From Erythrobacter sp. SCSIO 43205 (lineage in GTDB: Bacteria > Pseudomonadota > Alphaproteobacteria > Sphingomonadales > Sphingomonadaceae): 64,000 nt of DNA. The stretch is taken from assembly GCF_019904235.1 (NCBI RefSeq), contig NZ_CP063202.1, positions 1,798,001 to 1,862,000 of the forward strand, in the 5' to 3' direction. The position numbers and the translations under genes are program-made. The notes beneath the pieces are model-generated. The model was not told the origin of the DNA. It did no database searches and saw nothing but the letters and a program-made list of their open reading frames with translations. Positions 27,847 through 36,228 of the stretch are shown one piece after another (within the stretch, counting starts at the first letter, position 1; every line of letters starts with the position of its first letter).

Positions 27847-27950
27847 CGTCATCGCGAGCCCGATAGGGCGCGGCGATCCATGACCCGACCGCGTAACTGC
27901 AAACTTCGGTGATTGGATTGCTTCGTCACCTGCGGTTCCTCGCAATGACG
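27847..27950. repeat. REP-like repeat, divergent copy (CGTCAT...ATGACG ends)
   Basis: It starts CGTCATCGCGAGC and ends CTCGCAATGACG, with an internal GGATTGCTTCG. Both ends and the interior match the two copies that flank the GIY-YIG gene at 35191-35276 and 35580-35664, so this is a third, longer and more degraded member of the same family. Confidence 0.72.
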
Positions 27951-28021
27951 AGAGACACGAGCGCATCGCCTCACCACCCGCGACGCGCCTATAAGTGCGC
28001 CGCTAACCGTAAAGAATACAC

Positions 28022-29515
28022 ATGACACAATTCGACCAACTCGGGCTGTCTCAGCCCGTTCTGCAAGCTCTTGATCTCAAGGGCTATTCCACTCCCACAC
28101 CTATTCAGGAACAGGCCATTCCGCCGGTTCTTGAAGGGCGCGATCTTCTTGGCATTGCGCAGACCGGCACCGGCAAAACGGCGGCCTTTATGCTGCCTGC
28201 CATCGACCGGCTGCGCGCAAGCGATAATCGTATTCCGTTCAAATCCTGCCGCCTGCTGGTTCTCGCCCCGACGCGGGAGCTGGTGCAGCAGATTGCTGTG
28301 TCGGCCAAGGATTACGGCGCGCTTGCCGGCCTTAAGGTGCAATCAATCGTTGGCGGTACTTCGGTCAATAAGGACCGCAACAAACTTCACCGCGGGACCG
28401 ATATTCTGATCGCTACTCCGGGGCGTTTGCTCGATCTGATTGATCAGAAGGCGTTTAACTTGGGCAGCGTCGAAGTGCTCGTTCTCGACGAGGCGGATCA
28501 GATGCTCGACCTCGGATTCATCCATGCGCTGCGCCGCATCAATGAGCTTGTGCCTAAAGAGCGCCAGACGCTGTTCTTCTCTGCCACTATGCCTAAGGCG
28601 ATCAAGGAGCTGGTTTCCAACTATTGCCGCAATCCGGTGCAGGTTTCTGTCACGCCGGAAAGCACGACGGCCGAGCGGATCGACCAGTACATCTTCATGG
28701 TGCAAAAGGATGAAAAGCAGTGGCTGCTCGACATGATCCTTGGCGGCCAACACCGCGTGCCCGGTGAATTTGAGCGCGTCCTGATCTTCACGCGTACGAA
28801 ACACGGCGCAGACCGCGTGGTGAAGAAACTGCGCCAGCGCGGGATCGAATCAAATGCCATTCACGGCAACAAATCCCAGCCTCAGCGCCAGCGCGCTCTG
28901 GATGAGTTTCGTCGCGGTAAGACCAGCATCCTGATCGCAACGGACGTGGCAGCGCGCGGAATTGATATTCCGGGCGTTTCTCACGTCATCAATTATGAAC
29001 TCCCCAATGTGCCTGAGCAATATGTGCACCGCATCGGTCGCACCGCGCGGGCGGGTAAGGATGGCATTGCGATTGCCTTTTGCGGTGAGGACGAACGTTC
29101 TTACCTTAAAGACATTCGCAAAGTGACAAAGGCGGAGCTTGAGCGGCTGGACCTGCCGGAAAATTTCCGCGCGGTGGTTGAAGGCGAGGGACCGACCAAG
29201 CCCGAACCACGCGGTGCAACGCGGGTTTCGAAGAAGAAGATCAAGCCAAAGCCCGCTGGCGCGTCTGCGAAAAAGAAACCCAAGGGCGATGCTCCCGCAC
29301 CCGAAAAGCCAAAGAAGCCAAAGCATCAAGCGCGTAAGGGCAAGCCAAATGGGGGCAAGCGCTTTGGCAAGCCCGGCGGAGGTCGTCCGGGGGGAAAACC
29401 CGGCGGCTCACGTCCCGGCGGCAATCGCAATCGTCGAGGTAAAGGCGGCAGCGGTAGCGGAGGCGGCGGTGGTGGTGGTCAGGGCGCAGCGAGGCGGCGC
29501 TCTCCCCGCGGCTGA
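28022..29515 (+). CDS. DEAD-box ATP-dependent RNA helicase (RhlE-like)
   Basis: The 497-residue protein shows the Q motif (PTPIQEQAIP), motif I AQTGTGKT, DEAD (VLDEADQML), SAT (FFSATMP) and motif VI HRIGRTARAG. These place it in the RhlE/CshA-type helicases that remodel rRNA and mRNA. From about residue 385 the tail is Lys/Pro- then Gly/Arg-rich (RPGGKPGGSRPGG), a disordered RNA-binding extension. It stands alone after a repeat-rich gap. Confidence 0.95.
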   Translation: MTQFDQLGLSQPVLQALDLKGYSTPTPIQEQAIPPVLEGRDLLGIAQTGTGKTAAFMLPAIDRLRASDNRIPFKSCRLLVLAPTRELVQQIAVSAKDYGALAGLKVQSIVGGTSVNKDRNKLHRGTDILIATPGRLLDLIDQKAFNLGSVEVLVLDEADQMLDLGFIHALRRINELVPKERQTLFFSATMPKAIKELVSNYCRNPVQVSVTPESTTAERIDQYIFMVQKDEKQWLLDMILGGQHRVPGEFERVLIFTRTKHGADRVVKKLRQRGIESNAIHGNKSQPQRQRALDEFRRGKTSILIATDVAARGIDIPGVSHVINYELPNVPEQYVHRIGRTARAGKDGIAIAFCGEDERSYLKDIRKVTKAELERLDLPENFRAVVEGEGPTKPEPRGATRVSKKKIKPKPAGASAKKKPKGDAPAPEKPKKPKHQARKGKPNGGKRFGKPGGGRPGGKPGGSRPGGNRNRRGKGGSGSGGGGGGGQGAARRRSPRG

Positions 29516-29642
29516 CGTCGCGCGGGAATTCGCGAAAATTTGTCGCTGCCTGTGCGCTCGAATTTAAAGCCAAATTAAGTATGCGAAGGCTAACTGGCGC
29601 TTCTCACTAGAAGCATCCCAGAACAGGCCGAACAGCACGCTT

Positions 29643-30671
29643 ATGATCCGCACCGATACAACTCTGATCATTGGCGCTGGCGCTAATCGTGAGATCGAGA
29701 TGCCCGATGGGCCCGAGCTCCTGAACAAAATCGCCAGCGGTTATGAGTTCGAGCGGCTCAATTCAGAGGTCAAATCGCGCGATTTGATCAATCTGGCGCA
29801 ACTGTTTGAGCAAGTCGCGCCGCAAATGGGCATGAGCTATGACGAGCTTGTGCGCGGGGCGACAGCGATCCGTGATGCGACATTGGTCAGCACCAATATC
29901 GATGCGATCCTTGAGCAATATGGCCATGATGCAGCGGTGCAGGCTGCGGGCAAGCTTGCGATTGTTTACTACACGCTTCAGGCGGAATCGAAGTCGACTC
30001 TCGCCGTAGAGCCGCGCTCGGCTGATGAATTGCCGCTAAGGGGCACGGAAAACTGGCTTTTCCAACTGGGTCAGCTGATCGTCAAAGGCGTGCCGCGCGC
30101 GCGGGCTGAGGAATGCTTTGAGAAGCTCTCCATCGTGTGTTTCAACTATGACCGCGCGATTGAACATTACCTTCCCTGGGTGGTGCAGCGCGCATTTGGG
30201 ATGAGCATTGAAGAAGCGCAGGAACTGGTCGCAGGACGGCTTCGCATTGTGCACCCTTACGGCGTTGCAGGGCGCTTGCCATGGCAGGGCGATGAAGAGA
30301 ATGGGGCAACGTGGGGCAATGTCGATGCGACCAATATGGTTGCCCTGTCCAAGCGCATCTTCACCGCAAGCCAACGCGCCAAATCGCGCCAGTTTCGCTC
30401 TTACCTGCGCGCCGAAATGTCGCGCGGCAAGCGCCTCGCCTTCCTTGGATTTGGCTTTGACCCGATGAATGTCGCCATGCTTTTTGACGAGCTGGAGCAC
30501 GACAACCCAGATATGCTGATCACACTCCAAAACATTGGCGACGTTGAGCAGAAGGCAATTCTAAGGCTGATCCACCGCCTGACGGGGATTACCGATGATG
30601 GGCTTATCACCCTTGAAAAGATGAAAGCTTTTGAACTTCTTCGCGATTACGCAAGGTTCCTCGAAAGCTAG
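29643..30671 (+). CDS. Stand-alone SIR2-like domain protein
   Basis: The 342-residue protein has the features of a SIR2-type NAD-binding fold: GAGAN at residues 11-15 followed by P-D-G-P, FNYD at 167-170 (the TxNYD-like motif with the NAD-contacting Asn), a candidate catalytic H204 in HPYG and GFGFD at 269-273 (the GYSxxD-like motif). SIR2-like proteins without the zinc module include NADases of antiphage systems such as Thoeris and SIR2-Argonaute, but also uncharacterised housekeeping proteins. No defence partner is adjacent; a lone role is inferred. Confidence 0.65.
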   Translation: MIRTDTTLIIGAGANREIEMPDGPELLNKIASGYEFERLNSEVKSRDLINLAQLFEQVAPQMGMSYDELVRGATAIRDATLVSTNIDAILEQYGHDAAVQAAGKLAIVYYTLQAESKSTLAVEPRSADELPLRGTENWLFQLGQLIVKGVPRARAEECFEKLSIVCFNYDRAIEHYLPWVVQRAFGMSIEEAQELVAGRLRIVHPYGVAGRLPWQGDEENGATWGNVDATNMVALSKRIFTASQRAKSRQFRSYLRAEMSRGKRLAFLGFGFDPMNVAMLFDELEHDNPDMLITLQNIGDVEQKAILRLIHRLTGITDDGLITLEKMKAFELLRDYARFLES

Positions 30672-30733
30672 GGTTGGAAATCCATGCCGGTCCCTCCATA
30701 TCGCTAGGCGCAATCAACAGGAGCGCTGCTAGC

Positions 30734-32095
30734 ATGGCGGATAAAGACGCGGAATACGATTACGACCTCTTCACAATTGGCATTGGCTCAGGCGGAACGA
30801 GAGCGAGCCGTGTCGCAGCGGCGCATGGCGCGCGGGTTGCGGCGGCTGAAGAACACCGCGTCGGCGGCACCTGTGTTATTCGTGGATGTGTACCCAAAAA
30901 GATGCTCGTTTACGGCGCGCAATTTGCTGAGGACTTGGAAGACGCCACGCAATTTGGCTGGACCATTGAGGGCAAAAGCTTTGATTGGGTGAAGCTGCGC
31001 GACCATGTGATGAAAGATGTCGAACGCATTGAGGGTGTCTATACCGAGACGCTCGACAAGCATGATGTCACAATCTTCAAGCAGCGCGCTGAGATCACTG
31101 GCGAGCATGAGATCACTTTGGAAGACGGCAAAGTCGTCACCGCGAAGTACATTCTTATCGCTACCGGCGCGAGGCCGCATATCCCTGAGTTCGAAGGCAG
31201 TGAACATTGCATAACGTCGAATGAAGCTTTTCATCTCGATGAAATTCCAGACCGCATCCTGATTGCCGGCGGCGGTTATATTGCCAATGAATTTGCCGGT
31301 ATTTTCAACGAGTTTGGTTGCAAGGTGGTGATTGCCAATCGCTCTGACGTAATCTTGCGCCAATATGATTTCTCCCTGCGCGACCGGCTCATGCAAATCT
31401 CAATGACCAAAGGCATTGAGTTCTGCTTCCACGCTGAATTTGAATATGTGAAGAAGAACAAGGATGGCAGCTTCGCGGTCAAAATGACCAATCAGGAAGA
31501 ACGCGAGTTTGACCTTGTGATGATCGCTACCGGGCGGGTTCCCAATATTGAGGGGCTGGGCCTCGACAAGGTCGGGGTTAAGCTGGGCGAGAGGAACGAG
31601 GTTCTGGTCGATGAATTTTCAAAGACCAATGTCGATTACATTTACGCCGTGGGCGACGTCACCGACCGCGTGCAATTAACCCCTGTTGCCATACGCGAGG
31701 GGCAGGCATTTGCGGACAGCGTTTTTGGCGAGGGCGACCCGTACAGCGTCGATCACTCCTGCATCCCAAGCGCTGTATTCAGCCACCCACCGATCGCCTC
31801 TGTTGGCCTCAACGAACGCGAGGCAAAGGATCAATATGGCAAGGTTGCCGTCTATACCTCGGATTTCCGTCCGATGAAAAACGTGGTGGCGGGACGCAAT
31901 GAGCGCAGCCTCATCAAAATGATCTGCGATGATGCCAATGGAAAGATCTTGGGCATTCACATGATCGGACCAGACGCGCCCGAAATCATGCAGGCAGCAG
32001 CCGTTGCTGTAAAAGCGGGCATGAACAAGGCAGATTTCGATGCCACGACCGCGATCCACCCGACCGTCGCAGAGGAACTTGTGCTGCTTAGGTAA
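30734..32095 (+). CDS. gor: Glutathione-disulfide reductase
   Basis: The 453-residue flavoprotein reduces glutathione disulfide with NADPH. The redox disulfide is C47/C52 in GGTCVIRGCVPKK, the NADPH motif is AGGGYIANEFAG with nearby NRSDVILR, and the C-terminal HPTVAEE provides the active-site His-Glu pair. ATG 30734 is preferred over an upstream frame start because AGGAG lies ten bases before it. It ends two bases from the convergent oxidoreductase gene. Confidence 0.95.
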   Translation: MADKDAEYDYDLFTIGIGSGGTRASRVAAAHGARVAAAEEHRVGGTCVIRGCVPKKMLVYGAQFAEDLEDATQFGWTIEGKSFDWVKLRDHVMKDVERIEGVYTETLDKHDVTIFKQRAEITGEHEITLEDGKVVTAKYILIATGARPHIPEFEGSEHCITSNEAFHLDEIPDRILIAGGGYIANEFAGIFNEFGCKVVIANRSDVILRQYDFSLRDRLMQISMTKGIEFCFHAEFEYVKKNKDGSFAVKMTNQEEREFDLVMIATGRVPNIEGLGLDKVGVKLGERNEVLVDEFSKTNVDYIYAVGDVTDRVQLTPVAIREGQAFADSVFGEGDPYSVDHSCIPSAVFSHPPIASVGLNEREAKDQYGKVAVYTSDFRPMKNVVAGRNERSLIKMICDDANGKILGIHMIGPDAPEIMQAAAVAVKAGMNKADFDATTAIHPTVAEELVLLR

Positions 32096-32097
32096 GG

Positions 32098-33243
32098 TCA
32101 GAAAAATCGGTCAGGGGCGAAGAGGGCGGAATTTATCCCGCTCTCTTCAAACTTGGGCGATAAATCGCCGCGCATGGCCAGCGCCGCTCCGATTTGGGCA
32201 AGGGCGGGGGAGGTTTGAAAACCGTATCCCCCCTGTCCTGCAAACCAGAAAAAACCGGGCTTGTCAGGAGCATATCCCACGACGGGCAGTTCATCAGGAG
32301 CAAAACTCCTGAGGCCAGCCCATGAGTGCGCTATCCGGCCAACTGTAATCTCGGTCGCTACCTCAACCCGGTGTGCGATTGTCGCGATGTCAATTTCTTC
32401 TGGCGCCGCATCGCAAGGTTCGCTTGCGCCTTCATCCTGTGGTGAGGCGAGCAATTGTTGTGACCCTTCAGGAAGGACGTAAAAGCCTTCGCCCACGGTT
32501 TTTACGAAAGGCCAATCGGCTGTGCGCGTGTTCGGTGGTGAGGCAAAGGCGATCACGGTGCGGCGGCGTGGCTCAATACCGACGGGTTTCGCACCAGCCA
32601 TGCGCGCCACTTCGTCAGCCCATGCTCCGGCGGCGTTGATGAGGGTGGGGGCACTAAATGCGCCAATACCCGTCTCCACTGTCCAAATGTCGTCTTGGCG
32701 GCTTATCGCGCTTACCCTTGCGCCGCAGACCAAAGTCCCGCCGTTCGCGCGCAAATCGCGCAGGTGGCCTTGGAGCATCGCATCGGTGTCGAGTTTGAGC
32801 GCGCTGCGATCAAGCAGGGCTTCGTGCACATAATCGGGTCCAATCTTTAGCGAGGGGATGATGGCCCGCACTTCGTCCCAGCTAAGGCGCACGCAATCGC
32901 ACCCAAAGCTTTCGTGAACCACCTTCAGCGCATCCAGAGCCTCGCTTTGGTCCGCCCGCGCAATATGCAAGGCAGGGTGGGGGCGCGCGTAGGGCGCCCT
33001 GTCGTCTGTTGGGGGCGCAGCGAGCTCTGCAAGGCTCATCGCCGTGAGAGTGCGCACGATTTTCTCGCCAAGGCCAAAGTGGGCAAAGGCGACGCTACGG
33101 CCCGAGGCGTGGTAGCCCGGCGCGCTTTCAGCTTCGAGCACGATAACGCGGCCATGCTCCGCCAAGCGGGCAGCCAGAGAAAGACCGGCAATCCCTGCTC
33201 CGATCACAAGAAAATCACTGTGCGTTTGTGGTTTGCTGGCCAT
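32098..33243 (-). CDS. FAD-dependent oxidoreductase (glycine/D-amino-acid oxidase family)
   Basis: The 381-residue protein opens with the FAD-binding motif VIGAGIAGLSLAARLA and contains the DAO-type segments ASGRSVAF, INAAGAWADE and a C-terminal GQGGYGFQTSPALA. It resembles bacterial D-arginine dehydrogenase and related D-amino-acid dehydrogenases. The donor is not deducible, and no transporter is adjacent. Confidence 0.85.
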   Translation of the reverse strand: MASKPQTHSDFLVIGAGIAGLSLAARLAEHGRVIVLEAESAPGYHASGRSVAFAHFGLGEKIVRTLTAMSLAELAAPPTDDRAPYARPHPALHIARADQSEALDALKVVHESFGCDCVRLSWDEVRAIIPSLKIGPDYVHEALLDRSALKLDTDAMLQGHLRDLRANGGTLVCGARVSAISRQDDIWTVETGIGAFSAPTLINAAGAWADEVARMAGAKPVGIEPRRRTVIAFASPPNTRTADWPFVKTVGEGFYVLPEGSQQLLASPQDEGASEPCDAAPEEIDIATIAHRVEVATEITVGRIAHSWAGLRSFAPDELPVVGYAPDKPGFFWFAGQGGYGFQTSPALAQIGAALAMRGDLSPKFEESGINSALFAPDRFF

Positions 33244-33413
33244 AATACATCCAATTTCTTGCGGCTGCGGCCCAGCTTATATCGCATGAGCAATCGTTTG
33301 CGAGGCTTGCTTCACTCGGTGAACGCAAGGGGCTGAACTTTTGATAAGTTGACGCTTGGCCTAGGCTGCGGCAACGAACGGTCAAATATTCAATCAGGGA
33401 CAGGGATCACTTA

Positions 33414-34946
33414 ATGTCTGCCAATATCGCTGAAATGGAACGCAAGCGCGAAGCTGCCAAGATGGGCGGCGGGCAAAAACGCATTGATGCACAGCACGCC
33501 AAGGGTAAGCTGACCGCGCGTGAACGGCTGGACGTGCTCCTTGACGAAGGGTCGTTTGAAGAGATCGACACTTACGTTGAACACGATTGCGTCGATTTCG
33601 GAATGCAGGACCAGAAGATCCCCGGCGACGGCGTGGTCACGGGTTCCGGCACGATCAATGGCCGCCTGGTATATGTCTTCTCTCAGGATTTCACCGTCTT
33701 CGGTGGTTCGCTGTCCAAACGTCATGCGGAGAAAATCTGTAAGGTGATGGACACCGCGATGAAGGTCGGTGCGCCTGTGATTGGCCTCAACGATTCTGGC
33801 GGCGCGCGTATTCAGGAAGGCGTTGCCTCGCTTGGCGGTTATGCGGACGTTTTTCAAAAGAACATCCTCGCCAGCGGTGTTATTCCTCAAATCAGCCTGA
33901 TCATGGGCCCATGCGCGGGCGGCGCGGTGTACTCGCCCGCAATGACCGACTTCATCTTCATGGTGAAGGATTCGAGCTATATGTTCGTGACCGGCCCGGA
34001 GGTGGTAAAAACCGTTACCAATGAAGAAGTCACTCAGGAAGAGCTGGGCGGGGCAATCACCCACACGACCAAAACTTCTGTCGCCGACATCGCGTTCGAA
34101 AACGATATGGAGACGCTGCTCGCAACGCGTGAGTTCTTTAACTACCTACCGCTTTCCAACCGGGAAGAAGCGCCAGAGCTTCCCACCAATGACCCTTGGG
34201 ACCGGCTGGAACATTCGCTCGACACCATCATCCCCGACAATCCCAATCACCCCTATGATATGCATGAGGTGATCCGTAAGACGCTGGACGAAGGCGAGTT
34301 TTTCGAAATTCAGCCTGCGCACGCAGCGAACATCATCTGCGGCTTTGGCCGGGTCGAAGGGCGCACAGTGGGCGTGGTGGCGAACCAGCCTATGGTGCTT
34401 GCCGGCGTGCTCGATATTGCTTCGTCCAAGAAAGCTGCGCGCTTTGTGCGTTTCTGCGATGCGTTTGATATTCCGATCGTGACCTTCGTCGACGTCCCCG
34501 GCTTCCTTCCCGGCACAGCGCAGGAAATGGGCGGCATTATCAAGCACGGCGCAAAGCTGCTGTTTGCCTATGGCGAGGCAACCGTGCCCAAGATCACGAT
34601 TATCACCCGCAAAGCCTATGGCGGCGCCTATGATGTGATGGCCTCCAAGCACCTTCGCGGCGACCTCAACTACGCCTGGCCCACGGCAGAGATCGCGGTG
34701 ATGGGCGCGAAAGGCGCGGTGGAGATCATCTTCCGCCAAGACCGAGGCGATGCCGAGAAGATCGCCGAGAAAACCAAGGAATATGAAGACCGCTTTGCGA
34801 ACCCATTTGTGGCGGCATCGCGCGGCTATATCGATGAGGTGATCCACCCGCACTCAACGCGGCGCAGGGTTGCGCTGGGGCTAAGGAAGCTGCGGACGAA
34901 GCAGTTGGAGAACCCTTGGAAGAAGCATGATAATATTCCGCTTTAA
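33414..34946 (+). CDS. pccB: Propionyl-CoA carboxylase, carboxyltransferase (beta) subunit
   Basis: The 510-residue crotonase-fold carboxyltransferase transfers carboxyl from biotin to propionyl-CoA, forming (S)-methylmalonyl-CoA. Oxyanion glycines are seen in [22 protein letters not shown] and [13 protein letters not shown], with VPGFLPGT and [10 protein letters not shown] in the second half. The biotin-carrying alpha subunit (pccA) is 8 kb downstream, and epimerase and mutase genes lie between, so the whole block forms the methylmalonyl-CoA pathway. The final [18 protein letters not shown] is typical of PccB. Confidence 0.95.
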   Translation: MSANIAEMERKREAAKMGGGQKRIDAQHAKGKLTARERLDVLLDEGSFEEIDTYVEHDCVDFGMQDQKIPGDGVVTGSGTINGRLVYVFSQDFTVFGGSLSKRHAEKICKVMDTAMKVGAPVIGLNDSGGARIQEGVASLGGYADVFQKNILASGVIPQISLIMGPCAGGAVYSPAMTDFIFMVKDSSYMFVTGPEVVKTVTNEEVTQEELGGAITHTTKTSVADIAFENDMETLLATREFFNYLPLSNREEAPELPTNDPWDRLEHSLDTIIPDNPNHPYDMHEVIRKTLDEGEFFEIQPAHAANIICGFGRVEGRTVGVVANQPMVLAGVLDIASSKKAARFVRFCDAFDIPIVTFVDVPGFLPGTAQEMGGIIKHGAKLLFAYGEATVPKITIITRKAYGGAYDVMASKHLRGDLNYAWPTAEIAVMGAKGAVEIIFRQDRGDAEKIAEKTKEYEDRFANPFVAASRGYIDEVIHPHSTRRRVALGLRKLRTKQLENPWKKHDNIPL

Positions 34947-34948
34947 CG

Positions 34949-35173
34949 ATGCCATCTCTCTTTTCCCTTGTTCTGTTGGTCGGTGCTGTTGCGTTCTCAT
35001 GGTGTGCAGCGAACGGCGTTCGGAATGGTCAAACATATATCCCACTTCCCTTCATTCGTGACGATTCCTACGAACGCGACGACAAAGGTTTCGGCTTTGC
35101 ACTCGCGATGAACTTCTTGGGCGCGGCCGTTTGCTTGAGTGTCGGGATCGTGATTTGGACCTTCGATAAATGA
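34949..35173 (+). CDS. Small hypothetical two-helix membrane protein
   Basis: The 74-residue protein begins two bases after the pccB stop and has two hydrophobic helices (residues about 4-20 and 48-71) joined by a charged loop. No family is recognised. Its close spacing suggests co-transcription with pccB. The ribosome-binding site is poor, so expression is less certain. Confidence 0.5.
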   Translation: MPSLFSLVLLVGAVAFSWCAANGVRNGQTYIPLPFIRDDSYERDDKGFGFALAMNFLGAAVCLSVGIVIWTFDK

Positions 35174-35190
35174 GCCGGGCGGCGTCGGAG

Positions 35191-35276
35191 CGTCATTGCG
35201 AGCGAAGCGAAGCAATCCAGGGCTGCTTGCGATACGCTCTGGATTGCCGCGTCGCCTTCGGCTCCTCGCAATGACG
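35191..35276. repeat. REP-like palindromic repeat, left flank of the GIY-YIG gene
   Basis: The ends are CGTCATTGCGAGCGAAGCGAAG and its counterpart CTTCGGCTCCTCGCAATGACG (each cited only as an end). Internally, CAATCCAG and CTGGATTG pair. The right end contributes the ATG (35271) that begins the GIY-YIG frame. A near-identical design is found at 35580-35664, with a longer diverged copy at 27847-27950. Confidence 0.85.
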
Positions 35277-35570
35277 ATGGGGAGGCTGCCTTGTGTCTAC
35301 ATCATGGCCAGTGGGACGAATGGCACACTCTACACTGGTGTAACTTCCGATCTGCCAAAGCGTATTTGGCAGCATCGCGAGGGTGTAGCTGAAGGGTTCA
35401 CAAAGAAATACGGCTGCAAGACGCTCGTATGGTTTGAGGGCCACGACACGATGGATGCGGCAATCGCCCGTGAAAAGCAGATCAAAGCGAGCAATCGCAA
35501 AAGGAAACTGGCGCTGATCGAGGCCGAAAACCCGACTTGGCGTGATTTATTTGAGGACATTGCGCAATGA
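35271..35570 (+). CDS. Small GIY-YIG nuclease bracketed by repeats
   Basis: The 99-residue single-domain protein has the GIY-YIG pattern: VYIMASG at 9-15 and LYTGVTSDL at 20-28, followed by the Arg (KRIWQHR) and REKQIK segments of the UvrC/Intron-type N-terminal nuclease fold. The frame extends to 35196, but those residues are only translated repeat. ATG 35271 or 35277 is therefore the start; both lie in or at the edge of the repeat and there is no clear ribosome-binding site. The gene fills the space between two copies of one repeat, suggesting it moves with or acts on the repeat. Confidence 0.85.
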   Translation: MTMGRLPCVYIMASGTNGTLYTGVTSDLPKRIWQHREGVAEGFTKKYGCKTLVWFEGHDTMDAAIAREKQIKASNRKRKLALIEAENPTWRDLFEDIAQ

Positions 35571-35579
35571 CTCGTCACA

Positions 35580-35664
35580 CGTCATTGCGAGCCGCGAAGC
35601 GGCGTGGCAATCCAGAGCGGTCGAGCGAGACGCTCTAGATTGCTTCGCTGCGCTCGCAATGACG
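35580..35664. repeat. REP-like palindromic repeat, right flank of the GIY-YIG gene
   Basis: It begins CGTCATTGCGAGC ten bases after the GIY-YIG stop and ends CTCGCAATGACG twelve bases before the epimerase ATG. The internal pair CAATCCAGAGCG/CGCTCTAGATTG forms a stem. Same family and similar length as the left-flank copy. Confidence 0.85.
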
Positions 35665-35675
35665 AGAGGATAGAA

Positions 35676-36113
35676 ATGAAACTAGGCCGCCTAAACCACA
35701 TCGGGATCGCAACGCCCTCTATCGCTGATTCCATCGCGCATTACCGCGATACGATGGGCGCAACGCAAATCACCGAGCCATTTGACCTGCCCGAGCAAGG
35801 CGTCAAAGTCTGCTTTGTCGATACCCCCACCGATAGTGGAATGAACGGCACGCAGCTTGAGCTGATTGAGCCTTTTGACGAGAGCTCTCCGATCAACGGC
35901 TTCCTCGCTAAAAACCCGGCGGGGGGTCAGCACCATGTCTGCTTCGAAGTGCCCGACATCGACGAAGCGCGTAGCTATTTCGAAGGCATCGGCAAACGCA
36001 TCCTTGGCCCGACCCGTATTGGGGCGCATGGCACACCGATCTTCTTCCTGCACCCCAAAGATATGCAGGGAATGCTGACGGAGATCATGGAAACGTCAAA
36101 AGAGGCTCACTGA
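35676..36113 (+). CDS. mce: Methylmalonyl-CoA epimerase
   Basis: The 145-residue glyoxalase/VOC-fold enzyme converts (S)- to (R)-methylmalonyl-CoA, linking propionyl-CoA carboxylase to the mutase. Metal ligands fit H8 (LNHIGIA), Glu in LELIEP, His in HHVCFEV and Glu near the end (MLTEIME). ATG 35676 follows GAGAGGA, which directly abuts the upstream repeat; the longer frame from 35604 is repeat-derived. Confidence 0.93.
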   Translation: MKLGRLNHIGIATPSIADSIAHYRDTMGATQITEPFDLPEQGVKVCFVDTPTDSGMNGTQLELIEPFDESSPINGFLAKNPAGGQHHVCFEVPDIDEARSYFEGIGKRILGPTRIGAHGTPIFFLHPKDMQGMLTEIMETSKEAH

Positions 36114-36163
36114 TCGTTCGGCACCTATCTAAAGTGACGTTGCGCGTCCCTGCGGACTTGTGT

Positions 36164-36179
36164 TGACGCTCACGTAAGG
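36164..36179. promoter_or_regulatory. Imperfect dyad upstream of the enoyl-CoA hydratase gene
   Basis: TTGACG and CGTAAG half-sites are separated by four bases. The pattern resembles operators of MerR-type regulators of branched-chain amino acid and acyl-CoA degradation (LiuR-like). The regulator gene is not in the window, so this is a tentative call. Confidence 0.25.
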
Positions 36180-36228
36180 GCAAACCGTTTTCAAACGAAA
36201 CGCGATTTAGAGATTCTGGGAGAGAGAC

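Larger units (their letters stand above)
27590..28021. other. 432-base gene-free region rich in dispersed repeats
   Basis: No credible gene is seen. The region holds two unrelated palindromic repeats (27602-27650 and 27847-27950) and presumably the promoter of the downstream helicase near its right end, where base composition becomes more AT-rich (TATAAGTGCG at about 27991). The middle part (27660-27840) shows nothing I can name. Confidence 0.6.

Noticed and set aside
29200..29515. Gly/Arg-rich tail of the helicase as a novel domain
   Set aside because: Disordered RGG-like tails are usual for RhlE-type helicases.
35196..35270. N-terminal extension of the GIY-YIG protein
   Set aside because: The residues are translated palindromic repeat, not part of the nuclease domain.
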